Source: Novosphingobium sp. (GTDB lineage: Bacteria; Pseudomonadota; Alphaproteobacteria; Sphingomonadales; Sphingomonadaceae). From it: a stretch of DNA of 35,913 bases. Position numbers and translations under genes: made by a program. The stretch covers positions 1-35,913 of the forward strand of contig JADLHU010000199.1 of assembly GCA_020848655.1 (NCBI GenBank), written 5' to 3'. Shown here one piece after another: positions 1 through 8,861 of this stretch. The stretch's first letter is position 1. Each line of letters begins with the position of its first letter. The notes under the pieces are model-generated. The model was not told the origin of the DNA and made no database searches. It saw nothing but the letters and a program-made list of their open reading frames with translations.

Positions 1-798
1 GCCGGGGACCGCGAATACATGACCGATGCCGACCCGGCTTTCTGGACCGGGCATGCGCCGCTCCTGTTCCCGATCGTCGGCGCGCTGAACGGCGGGCGCT
101 ATCGCCTGGGCGATGCGACGTATGAACTGCCCCGCCACGGCTTTGCCCGCACGCGGCGCTTCGACGTGGCCGAGCGGCGCGCGGACTTCGCGCGCTTCCG
201 GCTCACCGACGATGCGGAAACCCGCGCGGTCTATCCCTTCGCTTTCGTGCTCGACATGGCGTTCCGGCTGGACGGCTGGACGCTGCGCATGACCGCCAGC
301 GTGACCAACCCCGGCGACACGGCGCTGCCGTTCAGCTTCGGCTATCACCCGGCCTTCGCCTGGCCGCTGCCTGGCGGCGCGGCGAAAGACGCGCATCGCA
401 TCCGCTTCGAGACGGCGGAACCCGGCCCGCTGCGCCTGCTGGATGCGGCAAGCGGCCTCGTCGTTCCCGAACCGCGCGCCACGCCCGTCGCCGGCCAGGA
501 GATCGCGCCCGACGCGGCGCTGTTCGCCGCCGATGCGCTGGTGTGGGACGAACTGGCCAGCCGCGCGCTGACCTGGGGCGCGCCGGGCGGGGCAAGCCTT
601 GCCGTGGCCTTTCCCGATACGCCGATGCTGGGCCTGTGGCAGAAACCGGGGGCGGCCTATCTGTGCATCGAACCCTGGCAGGGCCATGCCGACCCGCAAG
701 GCTATGCCGGCGATTTCCGCGACAAGCCGGGTGTCGTCTCGCTGCCGCCGGGGCAGACGCGCCGCTTCCGCATGGACGTGACGGTGCGCCCGGCCTGA
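1..798 (+). CDS. Aldose 1-epimerase (mutarotase) family protein, 5'-truncated
   Basis: The reading frame is open from the first base of the window, so the true start lies upstream. An internal ATG at 19 is unlikely to be the start, because the residues before it (GDREY) match the usual approach to the GREY-x-DPAFW motif of LacX/YeaD-type mutarotases. Visible motifs are DPAFWTGHAPLLFPIVG near the N-terminus, a catalytic-type histidine in FSFGYHPAF, and the general-base glutamate in CIEPWQG near the C-terminus. Family members interconvert alpha and beta anomers of hexoses in the cytoplasm. The substrate cannot be told from the sequence. The gene ends 10 bp before the stop of a convergent gene. 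Confidence 0.85.
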   Translation, partial: AGDREYMTDADPAFWTGHAPLLFPIVGALNGGRYRLGDATYELPRHGFARTRRFDVAERRADFARFRLTDDAETRAVYPFAFVLDMAFRLDGWTLRMTASVTNPGDTALPFSFGYHPAFAWPLPGGAAKDAHRIRFETAEPGPLRLLDAASGLVVPEPRATPVAGQEIAPDAALFAADALVWDELASRALTWGAPGGASLAVAFPDTPMLGLWQKPGAAYLCIEPWQGHADPQGYAGDFRDKPGVVSLPPGQTRRFRMDVTVRPA

Positions 799-808
799 TG
801 CCAGGGCC

Positions 809-1426
809 TTATCTGCCCCAGCCGCCTTTCCTCGCCCAGTCGCGCTCCTCCTCTTCGCTGGTGGCCGTTTCGTCGCGATCATGGCCGGCATCGCCATGGT
901 CGGCGGCGGCGTTCATTGCTGCGGCGGACTGGTTGGCGGCGTCGATGTGTGCCTGGGCTTCGGGATTGGCGGCCAGCATGCCCCTGGCCATCGGCGCGGT
1001 GGCGAACAGCATGTCGAACGGGCGGCCTTCGATTGCGGCGGCGACGTGTTCGTGCGCCAGCTTGCCCATCAGCGCCATGGCATAAGCGTTCTCGGCCATG
1101 GCCTTGCCGGCATGCGCGCTGTAGCGCCCGCGCGGCGGTTCGACGGCGGTGCTGACGCGCGATCCGCTGCCATCGGGGGCGATCGTGGTGACGAAGCGGA
1201 TCATCTCGTTCTGATCGGCGGCCAGCACGGCGGTGACGACCGTGTTGGGATCAGGCTGGGTCACGCGCGTGCCTTGCGCCTGATTGCCCAGGACATGATA
1301 GGGCAGCGTCGCCGATTTCAGCGCGGAAACCACGTCCTGCGGGGCCTTGTCGTACTACGTGCCTTGCGCCCCGCATCCCGCCAGCAGCATCCCGGTCAGC
1401 ACGGCAAGCAGCAGATTCCTCAGCAT
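809..1426 (-). pseudogene. Putative lipoprotein gene interrupted by an in-frame TAG
   Basis: On the minus strand an ATG at 1426-1424, preceded by a purine-rich stretch, opens a clear lipoprotein signal peptide (MLRNLLLAVLTGMLLAGC, lipobox LAGC). Five codons after the lipobox Cys a TAG at 1357-1355 stops the frame. The same frame then continues for about 180 codons to 809 without another stop. The remainder is hydrophilic, with an acidic, His-rich tail, and I do not recognise the domain. A GTG at 1333 could restart translation, but the product would lack the signal peptide and lipid anchor. One base change (for example TAC to TAG) explains the break. It is a recent nonsense mutation or a sequencing error. 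Function unknown; probably an envelope protein when intact. Confidence 0.7.
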
Positions 1427-1578
1427 CGTCGTTCGTTCCCTTCGGCCCTTTCGCGCGAAAGCTATGCAAGGGTGGGGTTAAAATCGCGGTAAACGAGCGA
1501 ATGCCGGGCCGGCGCCGGGCATGGCCCGTGCTGCGCTGCCAGTGGACTTGCCGGGCCACCACCGCTAACCGCGCGGAC

Positions 1579-3099
1579 ATGAGCAACCGCCGCACCTTCG
1601 CCATCATTTCCCATCCTGACGCTGGCAAGACCACGCTGACCGAGAAGCTGCTGCTGCAAGGCGGCGCGATCCATCTGGCGGGCGAGGTCAAGGCGCGCGG
1701 CCAGGCGCGGCGGGCGCGGTCTGACTGGATGAAGATCGAGCAGCAGCGCGGCATTTCGGTGACCAGCTCGGTCATGACCTTCGAGCGCGACGGAATCACC
1801 TTCAACCTGCTCGATACGCCGGGCCACGAGGATTTCTCGGAAGATACCTACCGCACGCTCACCGCGGTCGATTCGGCGATCATGGTGATCGATGCCGCCA
1901 AGGGCATCGAACCGCAGACGCGCAAGCTGTTCGAAGTGTGCCGGATGCGTTCGGTGCCGATCATCACCTTCGTCAACAAGGTGGACCGCGAGGGCCGCTC
2001 GGTGTTCGAGACGCTGGACGAAGTGGCCGATGCGCTGGCGCTCGATGTCGTGCCGATGAACTGGCCGGTGGGCATGGGCGGCACGTTCGAAGGCGTGCTC
2101 GACCTGGCCACGCGCCGCGTCAGCCGCCCGGAAGGCGACAGCCGCGAGTTCCTGGGCAAGGTCGACGAAAACCCCGTGCTGCCCGCCGAAGTGGCCGACG
2201 AGATCGAACTGGCCGAGGCGGGCTATCCCGAATTCGATCTGGAAGCCTATCGCCACGGCGATCTGACGCCGGTGTACTTCGGATCGGCGTTGAAGAATTT
2301 CGGCGTGGGCGAACTGATCGATGCCATCGCGCGCTATGCCCCGCCGCCGCGCCCGCAAGCGTCGGAACAGGGCGTGATCCTGCCCGAGCGGGCGGAAGTG
2401 ACGGGCTTCATCTTCAAGGTTCAGGCCAACATGGACCCGCAGCATCGCGATCGCATCGCCTTCATGCGGCTGGTCTCGGGCACGTTCCGGCGCGGGATGA
2501 AGCTGACCCCTTCGGCGCTGGGCAAGCCGATCGCGATCCATTCGCCGATCCTGTTCTTCGCGCAGGACCGCGAGATCGCGGACAGCGCCGAGCCGGGCGA
2601 CATCATCGGCATTCCCAACCACGGCACGTTGCGCGTGGGCGATACGCTTTCGGAACGCAACGAGGTGCGCTTTACCGGCCTGCCCAATTTCGCGCCCGAA
2701 ATCCTGCGCCGCGTCGCGCTGAAGGACCCGACCAAGACCAAGCAGCTCAGGAAGGCGCTGGACGACTTGTCGGAAGAAGGCGTGATCCAGGTGTTCTACC
2801 CGGAAATCGGCGCGCAGTGGATCGTCGGCGTGGTCGGCCAGTTGCAGCTCGACGTGCTGATCTCGCGGCTGGAGGCCGAGTACAAGGTGGCGGCGGTGCT
2901 GGAACAGGCGCCCTTCGATACCGCGCGCTGGCTCAAGGGTTCGGACGCCGCGCTGCGCGGCTTTGCCGATTTCAACAAATCGAACCTGGCGCGCGACCGC
3001 GATGGCGATCCGGTGTTCCTCGCACGCTCCGCCTGGGACGTGAACTACCAGGAAGAGCGCAACCCCGACCTGACCTTCAGCGCGACCAAGGAGCGCTGA
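1579..3099 (+). CDS. prfC: Peptide chain release factor 3
   Basis: This translational GTPase removes RF1/RF2 from the ribosome after peptide release. The N-terminus reads RRTFAIISHPDAGKTTLTEK (P-loop GHPDAGKT type), followed by RGISVTSSVM (switch I), DTPGHEDFSEDTYRTL (G3) and FVNKVDRE (G4, NKxD). Domain II contains FKIQANMDPQHRDRIAFMR-type sequence, and the C-terminal RF3 domain contains QVFYPEIGAQWIVGVVGQLQ. These are diagnostic of RF3 as against EF-G. The start at 1579 (MSNRRTF) sits directly before the GTPase fold. An upstream in-frame start at 1501 would add a low-complexity Arg/Trp extension. The 506-aa product is slightly shorter than E. coli RF3. Confidence 0.96.
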   Translation: MSNRRTFAIISHPDAGKTTLTEKLLLQGGAIHLAGEVKARGQARRARSDWMKIEQQRGISVTSSVMTFERDGITFNLLDTPGHEDFSEDTYRTLTAVDSAIMVIDAAKGIEPQTRKLFEVCRMRSVPIITFVNKVDREGRSVFETLDEVADALALDVVPMNWPVGMGGTFEGVLDLATRRVSRPEGDSREFLGKVDENPVLPAEVADEIELAEAGYPEFDLEAYRHGDLTPVYFGSALKNFGVGELIDAIARYAPPPRPQASEQGVILPERAEVTGFIFKVQANMDPQHRDRIAFMRLVSGTFRRGMKLTPSALGKPIAIHSPILFFAQDREIADSAEPGDIIGIPNHGTLRVGDTLSERNEVRFTGLPNFAPEILRRVALKDPTKTKQLRKALDDLSEEGVIQVFYPEIGAQWIVGVVGQLQLDVLISRLEAEYKVAAVLEQAPFDTARWLKGSDAALRGFADFNKSNLARDRDGDPVFLARSAWDVNYQEERNPDLTFSATKER

Positions 3100-3131
3100 G
3101 GCATTTCTCCGGGGCAGGCAGGGATCGCGGC

Positions 3132-3836
3132 GTGGAGCTAACGTTCGCCAGCTACAACATCCACAAGGCCGTCGGGCTGGACCGCAGGCGCGATCCCGAT
3201 CGGATCCTGGCGATCCTGCGCGAAATCGACGCCGACGTGATCGCGCTGCAGGAGGCCGACCGGCGCTTCGGCCGCCGCGAAAGCGTGCTGCCGCTGACGT
3301 CGATCGTCGACTATACCGACTATGAGCCGGTGCCGCTCGTCACGCGCCCAGGCAGCATCGGCTGGCATGGCAACGCCTTGCTGGTGCGCCGGGGGATCGC
3401 GGTGGCCGATGTCGCGGCGGTCGCGCTGCCGACGCTGGAGCCGCGCGGCGCGATCCGCGCCGACCTGGTCGTGCAGGGGCATCGCCTGCGCGTCGTCGGC
3501 ATGCACCTCGATCTGTCGGGCATCCGCCGCCGCCAGCAGGTGCGCTCGATCCTCGCGCATGTCGCCGGGTGCGGCGAACCCGCGCCGGCGGTGCTGATGG
3601 GCGATCTCAACGAATGGGCGCTGCGCGGCGGCTGCCTGCGCGAATTCGGCGAGGGCTGGCAGGTGCTGGCGCCGGGGCGCAGCTTTCCGGCGCGCCGCCC
3701 CGTCGCGCAGCTTGATCGCATCGTCGCTTCGGCACAGTGGCGGCTGGTCGCCGCGGGCGTGCACCACAGCGCGCTGGCCGCGCGCGGGTCCGATCATTTG
3801 CCCGTCGTGGCGCGGCTGGAGCTGCTTAAAATTTAG
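3132..3836 (+). CDS. Endonuclease/exonuclease/phosphatase family protein
   Basis: The 234-aa protein has the motif set of the EEP (DNase I-like) fold in order: SYNIHKAVG near the N-terminus (Asn), ALQEADRRFG (metal-binding Glu), GMHLDLSG (His), MGDLNEW (Asp-Leu-Asn) and a C-terminal GSDHLPVVA (catalytic Asp-His). It is therefore a metal-dependent phosphoesterase. The substrate (nucleic acid, phospholipid or other) cannot be read from the sequence. No signal peptide is visible with the GTG start at 3132. The gene begins 32 bp after prfC and is probably co-transcribed with it. Other alphaproteobacterial homologues often lie near phospholipase D or DedA genes, which is not the case here. Confidence 0.85.
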   Translation: MELTFASYNIHKAVGLDRRRDPDRILAILREIDADVIALQEADRRFGRRESVLPLTSIVDYTDYEPVPLVTRPGSIGWHGNALLVRRGIAVADVAAVALPTLEPRGAIRADLVVQGHRLRVVGMHLDLSGIRRRQQVRSILAHVAGCGEPAPAVLMGDLNEWALRGGCLREFGEGWQVLAPGRSFPARRPVAQLDRIVASAQWRLVAAGVHHSALAARGSDHLPVVARLELLKI

Positions 3837-3923
3837 GCAGATGCACAGGATTCGGGCGAACCGTGCGTCCCGCGCGATGGTGGTCCAAATCGCAACCCCT
3901 GGAATCCTTACGAAAGCTTAATC

Positions 3924-3940
3924 TGGCACACCCCTTGCTA
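3924..3940 (+). promoter_or_regulatory. Sigma-54 promoter of glnK-amtB
   Basis: TGGCAC, five bases, then TTGCT matches the sigma-54 consensus. The -24 GG is at 3925-3926 and the -12 GC at 3937-3938, with the required 10-nt interval. It lies 46 bp before the glnK start, so the transcript would have a short leader with an AGGGGA ribosome-binding site. Nitrogen-regulated NtrC activation of glnK-amtB through sigma-54 is standard in proteobacteria. I did not find a convincing paired NtrC site upstream. Confidence 0.85.
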
Positions 3941-3973
3941 AGCAAGTCGAGCCGGCACGAGGCCGGTGGCTAG

Positions 3974-4324
<351 letters not shown>

Positions 4325-4353
4325 GCGGCGCGTCCGACAGGAGGGAAACCACC

Positions 4354-5739
4354 ATGATCCGCAAGATTCTTTGCGGCGCCGGCGCGCTGGGCACGTCCCT
4401 GGTTGCCGCCACCGCCGCTTATGCGCAGGAGGCCACGCAGGCCGCCACTGAAGCCGCTGTTGCAGCGGCCGCCGCGCCGGTCGCTGCCGCCACCGAGGCT
4501 GCCGCCGCCACCGTCGACAAGGGCGATACCGCCTGGATGATGACGTCGACCGTCCTCGTGCTGATGATGATCCTGCCGGGCCTGGCGCTGTTCTACGGTG
4601 GCCTTACCCGCACCAAGAACATGCTTTCCACGATGACCCAGATCGGCGCGGCAGCCTGCCTCGCCATGCTCATCTGGGTGATCTACGGCTATGGCCTCGC
4701 CTTCGGGCCGGAAGGCAACGCCTATATCAGTTGGGGCAAGTGGTTCCTGGCCGGCGTCGATGCCTCAAGCCAGGCCGCGACGTTCACCGATGGCGTGGAA
4801 ATCCCCGAATATGTCTTCATCTGCTTCCAGATGACCTTTGCGGCGATCACCGTCGCGCTGGTGCTCGGCTCGGTGGTTGAACGCATGAAGTTCTCGGCCA
4901 CGATGGTCTTTGCCCTTGTCTGGCTGACGATCGTTTATTTGCCGGTCGCGCACATGGTCTGGGCGGGCGGCGGCCTGTTCTTCGAAATGGGCGCGCTCGA
5001 CTTTGCCGGCGGCACCGTGGTCCACATCAACGCCGGTGTCTCGGCGCTGGTCGCGGCGCTGATCCTGGGCAAGCGTATCGGCTACCCCAAGGAACCGATG
5101 GCTCCGCACTCGCTGACCATGACCATGATCGGCACCGGTCTGCTGTGGGTGGGCTGGTTCGGTTTCAACGCCGGTTCGGCGCTCGAAGCCAACGGTTCGG
5201 CCGCGCTTGCCATGATCAACACGTTCGTCGCCACGGCCTCCGCCGGTCTGTTCTGGATGCTGACCGAGCGTCTGATGGGCCACAAGGGTTCCGCGCTGGG
5301 CTTCTGCTCGGGCATCATCGCCGGCCTCGTCGCGGTGACGCCGGCTGCCGGCAATGCCGGTCCGTTCGGGGCCATCGTCCTCGGCGCGATCGCTTCGATC
5401 ATCTGCTACTTCTCGGTCTCGGTGCTCAAGCCGAAGCTGGGCTATGACGATGCGCTCGACGCGTTCGGCATCCACGGCGTCGGCGGCATCATCGGCGCCA
5501 TCGGCACCGGCATCGTCTATGCGCCGCAGTTCGGCGGCCCCGGCGATGGCAGCAAGGGTATCGGCGAACAGCTCGGCATCCAGTTTGCGGCGGTTGGCAC
5601 CACCATCGTGTGGGCGGCGATCGGCACCGCGATTGCGATCTATGTCGCCAAGGCTCTCACCGGCCTGCGTGTCACCCCCGAAGTCGAGCGCGAAGGCCTC
5701 GATCTCGGTGAGCACGGCGAACGCGCTTACAACTACTAA
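4354..5739 (+). CDS. amtB: Ammonium transporter AmtB
   Basis: The 461-aa inner-membrane protein begins with a signal peptide (ending about ATAAYAQ). An Ala-rich periplasmic segment of about 40 residues follows, then the Amt/MEP/Rh core of about 11 membrane helices. The core starts [20 protein letters not shown] and [10 protein letters not shown]. The pore twin histidines are visible in [12 protein letters not shown] and in [13 protein letters not shown]. It conducts ammonium/ammonia and is gated by GlnK encoded just upstream. The start at 4354 is chosen because AGGAGGG lies at 4339-4345 and the signal peptide begins there. The long Ala/Glu/Thr-rich linker after the signal peptide is common in sphingomonad AmtB proteins. 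Confidence 0.96.
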   Translation: MIRKILCGAGALGTSLVAATAAYAQEATQAATEAAVAAAAAPVAAATEAAAATVDKGDTAWMMTSTVLVLMMILPGLALFYGGLTRTKNMLSTMTQIGAAACLAMLIWVIYGYGLAFGPEGNAYISWGKWFLAGVDASSQAATFTDGVEIPEYVFICFQMTFAAITVALVLGSVVERMKFSATMVFALVWLTIVYLPVAHMVWAGGGLFFEMGALDFAGGTVVHINAGVSALVAALILGKRIGYPKEPMAPHSLTMTMIGTGLLWVGWFGFNAGSALEANGSAALAMINTFVATASAGLFWMLTERLMGHKGSALGFCSGIIAGLVAVTPAAGNAGPFGAIVLGAIASIICYFSVSVLKPKLGYDDALDAFGIHGVGGIIGAIGTGIVYAPQFGGPGDGSKGIGEQLGIQFAAVGTTIVWAAIGTAIAIYVAKALTGLRVTPEVEREGLDLGEHGERAYNY

Positions 5740-5749
5740 GCTTTCCAAG

Positions 5750-5858
5750 TTTGGCGGGGTCGGGTCTTCCTCCTCTCCTCCCACCCGACCCCGCCATCCG
5801 TTGTTCCTCCTGCGAACAGCACCTAAGGGCCAGAGCCAGCCGCTCTGGCCCTTTTTTC
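5750..5858 (+). ncRNA. Candidate 3'-UTR small RNA with anti-Shine-Dalgarno loops
   Basis: Directly after the amtB stop, three hairpins lie in a row. Hairpin 1 is a perfect 13-bp stem (5753-5765 with 5783-5795) whose 17-nt loop is all pyrimidine, CTTCCTCCTCTCCTCCC. Hairpin 2 is a 7-bp stem with one G-U pair (5800-5806 with 5814-5820) and loop CTCCTGC. Hairpin 3 is a Rho-independent terminator (5825-5857). Two loops with CCUCC motifs followed by a terminator is the architecture described for alphaproteobacterial 'cuckoo'/alpha-r14-type sRNAs, which expose anti-Shine-Dalgarno loops. What I see is the structure. That it is a processed or independent sRNA is inference, and expression in trans is unknown. 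It would share the nitrogen-controlled amtB transcript. Confidence 0.55.
5825..5857 (+). terminator. Rho-independent terminator of glnK-amtB
   Basis: A perfect 12-bp stem including the flanking A-T pairs (AAGGGCCAGAGC, loop CAGCC, GCTCTGGCCCTT) runs into six T residues. It is a textbook intrinsic terminator on the plus strand. Confidence 0.92.
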
Positions 5859-5900
5859 GTGCGCGCAGGTCAGCGAACGCGGCCTTCGCGCAGGCGAAAG

Positions 5901-5929
5901 CGCCGTTCCCCCGGCGCAAGGGAACGGCG
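5901..5929 (-). terminator. Probable terminator of the DUF442 gene
   Basis: A perfect 10-bp stem, CGCCGTTCCC (5901-5910) with GGGAACGGCG (5920-5929), lies 38 bp beyond the stop of the minus-strand gene. Only a short T stretch (CTTTCG) follows on the minus strand, so it may be a weak terminator or a transcript-stabilising hairpin. It faces the glnK-amtB terminator. Confidence 0.5.
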
Positions 5930-5966
5930 TGGTCGGGCGGGACGGGAACCGAAAAACGGGGGCGGA

Positions 5967-6398
5967 TCAGCCCTTGCTGGCGGCGAGCATGTCAACCAGC
6001 GCGCGGACCGGGGTGATGTCATACCCGGCCTGCGCGGCCTTGGCGGCCAGTTCGTCGGGACTGGCGCCGCGGCTTGCCTCGGCCAGGGCCCAGAGCAGGG
6101 TGGAGCGCGTGCCCGAGCGGCAATAGGCCAGAACCGGCCCGTCCGCCGCGCCAAGCGCTTCGGCCATGGCCTTGACTTGCGGCTCGCTGAAGCCGGCGTG
6201 GGTGATGGGTATCGCGATATAGCCCAGGCCAGCGGCGCGGGCCGCCTGCTCGATCGCGGCGCCCGGCGTCTGGTCGTCGCTTTCGCCTTCGGGGCGATTG
6301 TTGATGATCAGCGCGATGCCCTGGGCCGCCGCCGTCGCGATTTCGGCAAGGCCGATCTGCGGGCTGGCGAAGACGGTTTCGGAAAGCTTGCGGAACAT
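5967..6398 (-). CDS. DUF442/TIGR01244-type phosphatase or sulfur transferase domain protein
   Basis: The 143-aa protein matches the beta-lactamase-hydrolase-like (Blh N-terminal, DUF442) family. It begins [14 protein letters not shown], contains [13 protein letters not shown], an [11 protein letters not shown] segment, and the Cys-based P-loop AYCRSGTRS (C-x5-R/S type). The fold is that of dual-specificity phosphatases and rhodaneses. Members are proposed to handle persulfide or phosphate groups, and some stand-alone versions are linked to sulfide oxidation, but the real substrate is unknown. No export signal is seen. It is transcribed alone, divergent from the cold-shock gene. Confidence 0.85.
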   Translation of the reverse strand: MFRKLSETVFASPQIGLAEIATAAAQGIALIINNRPEGESDDQTPGAAIEQAARAAGLGYIAIPITHAGFSEPQVKAMAEALGAADGPVLAYCRSGTRSTLLWALAEASRGASPDELAAKAAQAGYDITPVRALVDMLAASKG

Positions 6399-6689
6399 CG
6401 CTCAATACCTCCGTGGCGCGGGCGTGATGCGGGCCTGATGCGAAACGGTCTGTGCCAAGCTCCACCGGCACTGGCAAGCCATCGATACTTCTGTCGAAAT
6501 GGGACAAAATCGAGACCAGCGGCAGTAATGGCCATGATTCCGTTCGCTATGGTCAAGAAATTCGTGTATGCCCTAAGGTGCAGAGGAGAGGGTCGAGCAT
6601 ACGATCGACCGCTGGCCCTGACGTTTGGCGCGATTCGTCCGCGCGCCATGCGATTTTCCAAGGGGCGAAGCGAAGGTACGTTCGAGAAG
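6399..6689. other. Divergent intergenic region and cold-shock leader
   Basis: About 290 bp separate the DUF442 gene from the cold-shock gene. The plus-strand frame of the cold-shock gene stays open through part of it. A 6-bp inverted repeat, GGTCGA and TCGACC, lies around 6592-6611. I see no clear sigma-70 promoter and no RNA gene. A long structured 5' leader would be ordinary for a cold-shock gene, but nothing here proves one. Confidence 0.4.
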
Positions 6690-7460
6690 ATGGGTTTTGA
6701 CAGAGGTCGTCGCGGAAGGGGCCGCGACAAACGGGACGGTTTCGGAGAGGACGGTTTCGATCCTTTCGGTGGCGGCGGTGGCGGTGATCGCTTCGGCGGC
6801 GGCGACCGGTTCGGCGGTGGTGGCGGTGATCGCTTCGGCGGTGGCGGCGGTCGCGGCGGATTTGGTGGCGGCGGTGGCGGCGATCGCTTCGGCGGTGGCG
6901 GCAGCGGTGGTGGGCGCGGCGGCTTCGGCGGCGGCGCACCTCGTGGCCCGGGTGGGGGCGGTGGCGGAATGCCAGCGCAGGTCATCGGCCAGGGCAAGGG
7001 AACCGTCAAGTTCTTCAACGCAGCCAAAGGTTTCGGCTTCATCCAGCGTGAAGACGGCGGCGAAGATGTGTTCGTGCACATCAGCGCGGTCGAACGCGCC
7101 GGTCTTGAAGGTCTGGCCGAAGGGCAGCAGCTCGAATTCACGCTCGTCGATCGCGGCGGGAAGGTTTCGGCCAGCGATCTCGCGGCGGTTGGCGATGTCA
7201 TCCCCGTGGAAAAGCGCGAAGCGCCGCAGCGTCAGCTTACGGGCGACAAGGCTACCGGTACGGTCAAGTTCTTCAACAGCATGAAGGGCTTCGGCTTCAT
7301 CACGCGTGATGACGGCCAGCCGGACGCGTTCGTGCACATCAGCGCGGTCGAGCGTTCGGGCATGTCGAACCTGAACGAAGGCGATCGGCTGGAGTTCGAT
7401 ATCGAGGTCGACCGACGAGGCAAGTATTCGGCGGTCAACCTGGTGCCGCGTCAGGGTTGA
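6690..7460 (+). CDS. Gly-rich protein with two cold-shock domains
   Basis: The 256-aa protein has three parts. Residues 1 to about 95 are a disordered basic and glycine-rich region: [17 protein letters not shown], then repeats of [10 protein letters not shown], and RGGFGGG. Two cold-shock domains follow. The first contains [16 protein letters not shown] and DVFVHISAV, the second [16 protein letters not shown] and DAFVHISAV. These are intact RNP1 and RNP2 motifs that bind single-stranded nucleic acid. Tandem CSDs are usual in alphaproteobacteria, but the long DRFGGG/RGG-like N-terminus is unusual. The start at 6690 is preferred as the natural beginning of the basic segment. ATG 6648 is an in-frame alternative without a better ribosome-binding site. 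It probably acts as an RNA chaperone. Confidence 0.88.
   Translation: MGFDRGRRGRGRDKRDGFGEDGFDPFGGGGGGDRFGGGDRFGGGGGDRFGGGGGRGGFGGGGGGDRFGGGGSGGGRGGFGGGAPRGPGGGGGGMPAQVIGQGKGTVKFFNAAKGFGFIQREDGGEDVFVHISAVERAGLEGLAEGQQLEFTLVDRGGKVSASDLAAVGDVIPVEKREAPQRQLTGDKATGTVKFFNSMKGFGFITRDDGQPDAFVHISAVERSGMSNLNEGDRLEFDIEVDRRGKYSAVNLVPRQG
6768..6968 (+). repeat. Glycine-rich coding repeat
   Basis: Imperfect tandem copies of a unit like ggcggtgatcgcttcggc encode GGGDRFGG. The DNA is an expandable GGC/GGT tract, so copy number may vary between strains. It is inside the cold-shock gene and stays in frame. Confidence 0.75.
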
Positions 7461-7518
7461 TCCCGTCCGCACCTGCTCCCGGTGTTTGACCGGGCGCAAG
7501 CGAGAATATAAACGCGCG

Positions 7519-7560
7519 CAAATGGCGGCCCTGGGGGGTGATCCCGGGGGCCGCCATTTG
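7519..7560 (+). terminator. Terminator-like hairpin after the cold-shock gene
   Basis: A perfect 13-bp stem, CAAATGGCGGCCC (7519-7531) with GGGCCGCCATTTG (7548-7560), is followed by a T-rich but interrupted stretch (TCGTTTGCGTTTG). It separates the cold-shock gene from argD. Confidence 0.7.
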
Positions 7561-7664
7561 TCGTTTGCGTTTGTCCTCGCCTGATCTCGAAATCACCGGA
7601 CCCGAAACCCGCAACCTGAAGGCCATATGCCGCCGGGATCGGGCCGGACACTCAGAGGAAGTTC

Positions 7665-8861
7665 ATGATGTCGATCACTCCGCTCATGCCCGTTTACACC
7701 CGGTGTGACGTGCGGCCCGTCCGCGGCGAGCACTGTCACCTGATCGGTGAGGACGGCCGGCGATTCCTCGATTTCGCCAGCGGCATCGCCGTGAACATCC
7801 TGGGCCATTCGCACGCGGGGCTGATTGGTGCGATCCAGCACCAGGCCGCGACGCTGATGCATGTCTCGAACCTCTACGGCAGCCCGCAGGGAGAGCGTCT
7901 GGCCCGGCGGCTGGTCGAGCTGACTTTTGCCGACACGGTGTTCTTCACCAATTCGGGCGCGGAGGCGGTGGAGTGCGCGATCAAGACGGTGCGCGCCTAT
8001 CACCAGCATGTCGGCAATGATCACAAGTTCGAGATCATCACTTTCAACAACGCCTTCCACGGCCGGACGCTGGCGACGATCAGCGCATCGAGCCAGGAGA
8101 AGATGCACAAGGGCTTCTTCCCGCTGCTGCCCGGCTTCAAATATGTCGAGTTCAACGATCTCGACGCGGTCAGGGCGGCGATCGGTCCGCAGACTGCCGG
8201 CATCCTGATCGAACCGATCCAGGGCGAGGGCGGCATCCGCGTCGGCACGGAGGACTTCATGCAGGGCCTGCGCGCGCTGGCCGACGAGCATGACCTGCTG
8301 CTGGCGCTGGACGAGGTGCAGTGCGGCGTCGCCCGTTCGGGCACGTTCTATGCCTATGAACAATACGGCATCGAGCCGGACGTCCTGGCCACGGCCAAGG
8401 GCATCGGCGGCGGCTTCCCGCTGGGCGCATGCCTGGCGACGGAAAAGGCCGCGCGCGGCATGGTCGTGGGCACGCACGGATCGACCTATGGCGGCAACCC
8501 GCTGGCCATGGCCGCCGGCGAAGCCGTGCTCGACGCCATCGCTGGCGAGGACATTCTCGGCAACGTGCGCGACAAGAGCGCGAAGCTGGTCAGCCGGCTG
8601 CAGCAGTTCATCGGCAACTATCCCGAACTGTTCGAGGAAGTGCGCGGGCGGGGCTTGCTGCTGGGCCTCAAGCTCAAGGTGGAGCCGCGCGGCTTCGTCG
8701 CGCACTTGCGCGATCACCACGGGCTGCTGACGGTTTCGGGGGCGGACAACACGATGCGGATCGTGCCGCCGCTGGTGATCGACGACAGCCATATCGACGA
8801 GTTCTTCGAGAAGCTTTCGGCCGGCGCGGCCAGCTTCCCCCTGACGGAGGCCGCGCAATGA
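7665..8861 (+). CDS. argD: Acetylornithine/succinyldiaminopimelate aminotransferase
   Basis: A 398-aa class III PLP-dependent aminotransferase of normal length. It transfers the amino group from glutamate to N-acetylglutamate semialdehyde in arginine synthesis, and often also acts in the lysine pathway. Diagnostic segments are YLD-type [53 protein letters not shown] and the PLP lysine in [15 protein letters not shown] ribosome-binding site AGAGGAAG precedes the start. The adjacent argF supports ArgD over the catabolic AstC. Its stop overlaps the argF start (ATGA, 8858-8861), which indicates translational coupling. Confidence 0.95.
   Translation: MMSITPLMPVYTRCDVRPVRGEHCHLIGEDGRRFLDFASGIAVNILGHSHAGLIGAIQHQAATLMHVSNLYGSPQGERLARRLVELTFADTVFFTNSGAEAVECAIKTVRAYHQHVGNDHKFEIITFNNAFHGRTLATISASSQEKMHKGFFPLLPGFKYVEFNDLDAVRAAIGPQTAGILIEPIQGEGGIRVGTEDFMQGLRALADEHDLLLALDEVQCGVARSGTFYAYEQYGIEPDVLATAKGIGGGFPLGACLATEKAARGMVVGTHGSTYGGNPLAMAAGEAVLDAIAGEDILGNVRDKSAKLVSRLQQFIGNYPELFEEVRGRGLLLGLKLKVEPRGFVAHLRDHHGLLTVSGADNTMRIVPPLVIDDSHIDEFFEKLSAGAASFPLTEAAQ

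Noticed and set aside
1462..2622. Long minus-strand open frame opposite prfC
   Set aside because: It is Arg/His-rich with no family pattern and is the shadow of a well-conserved gene in GC-rich DNA.
3840..3900. TGCAC and GTGCG as an NtrC site upstream of glnK
   Set aside because: The two half-sites are separated by about 16 bases, too far for a standard NtrC dimer site.
6768..6968. Repeats in the cold-shock gene considered as a CRISPR array
   Set aside because: The units are short, contiguous and in frame, with no spacers and no cas genes.
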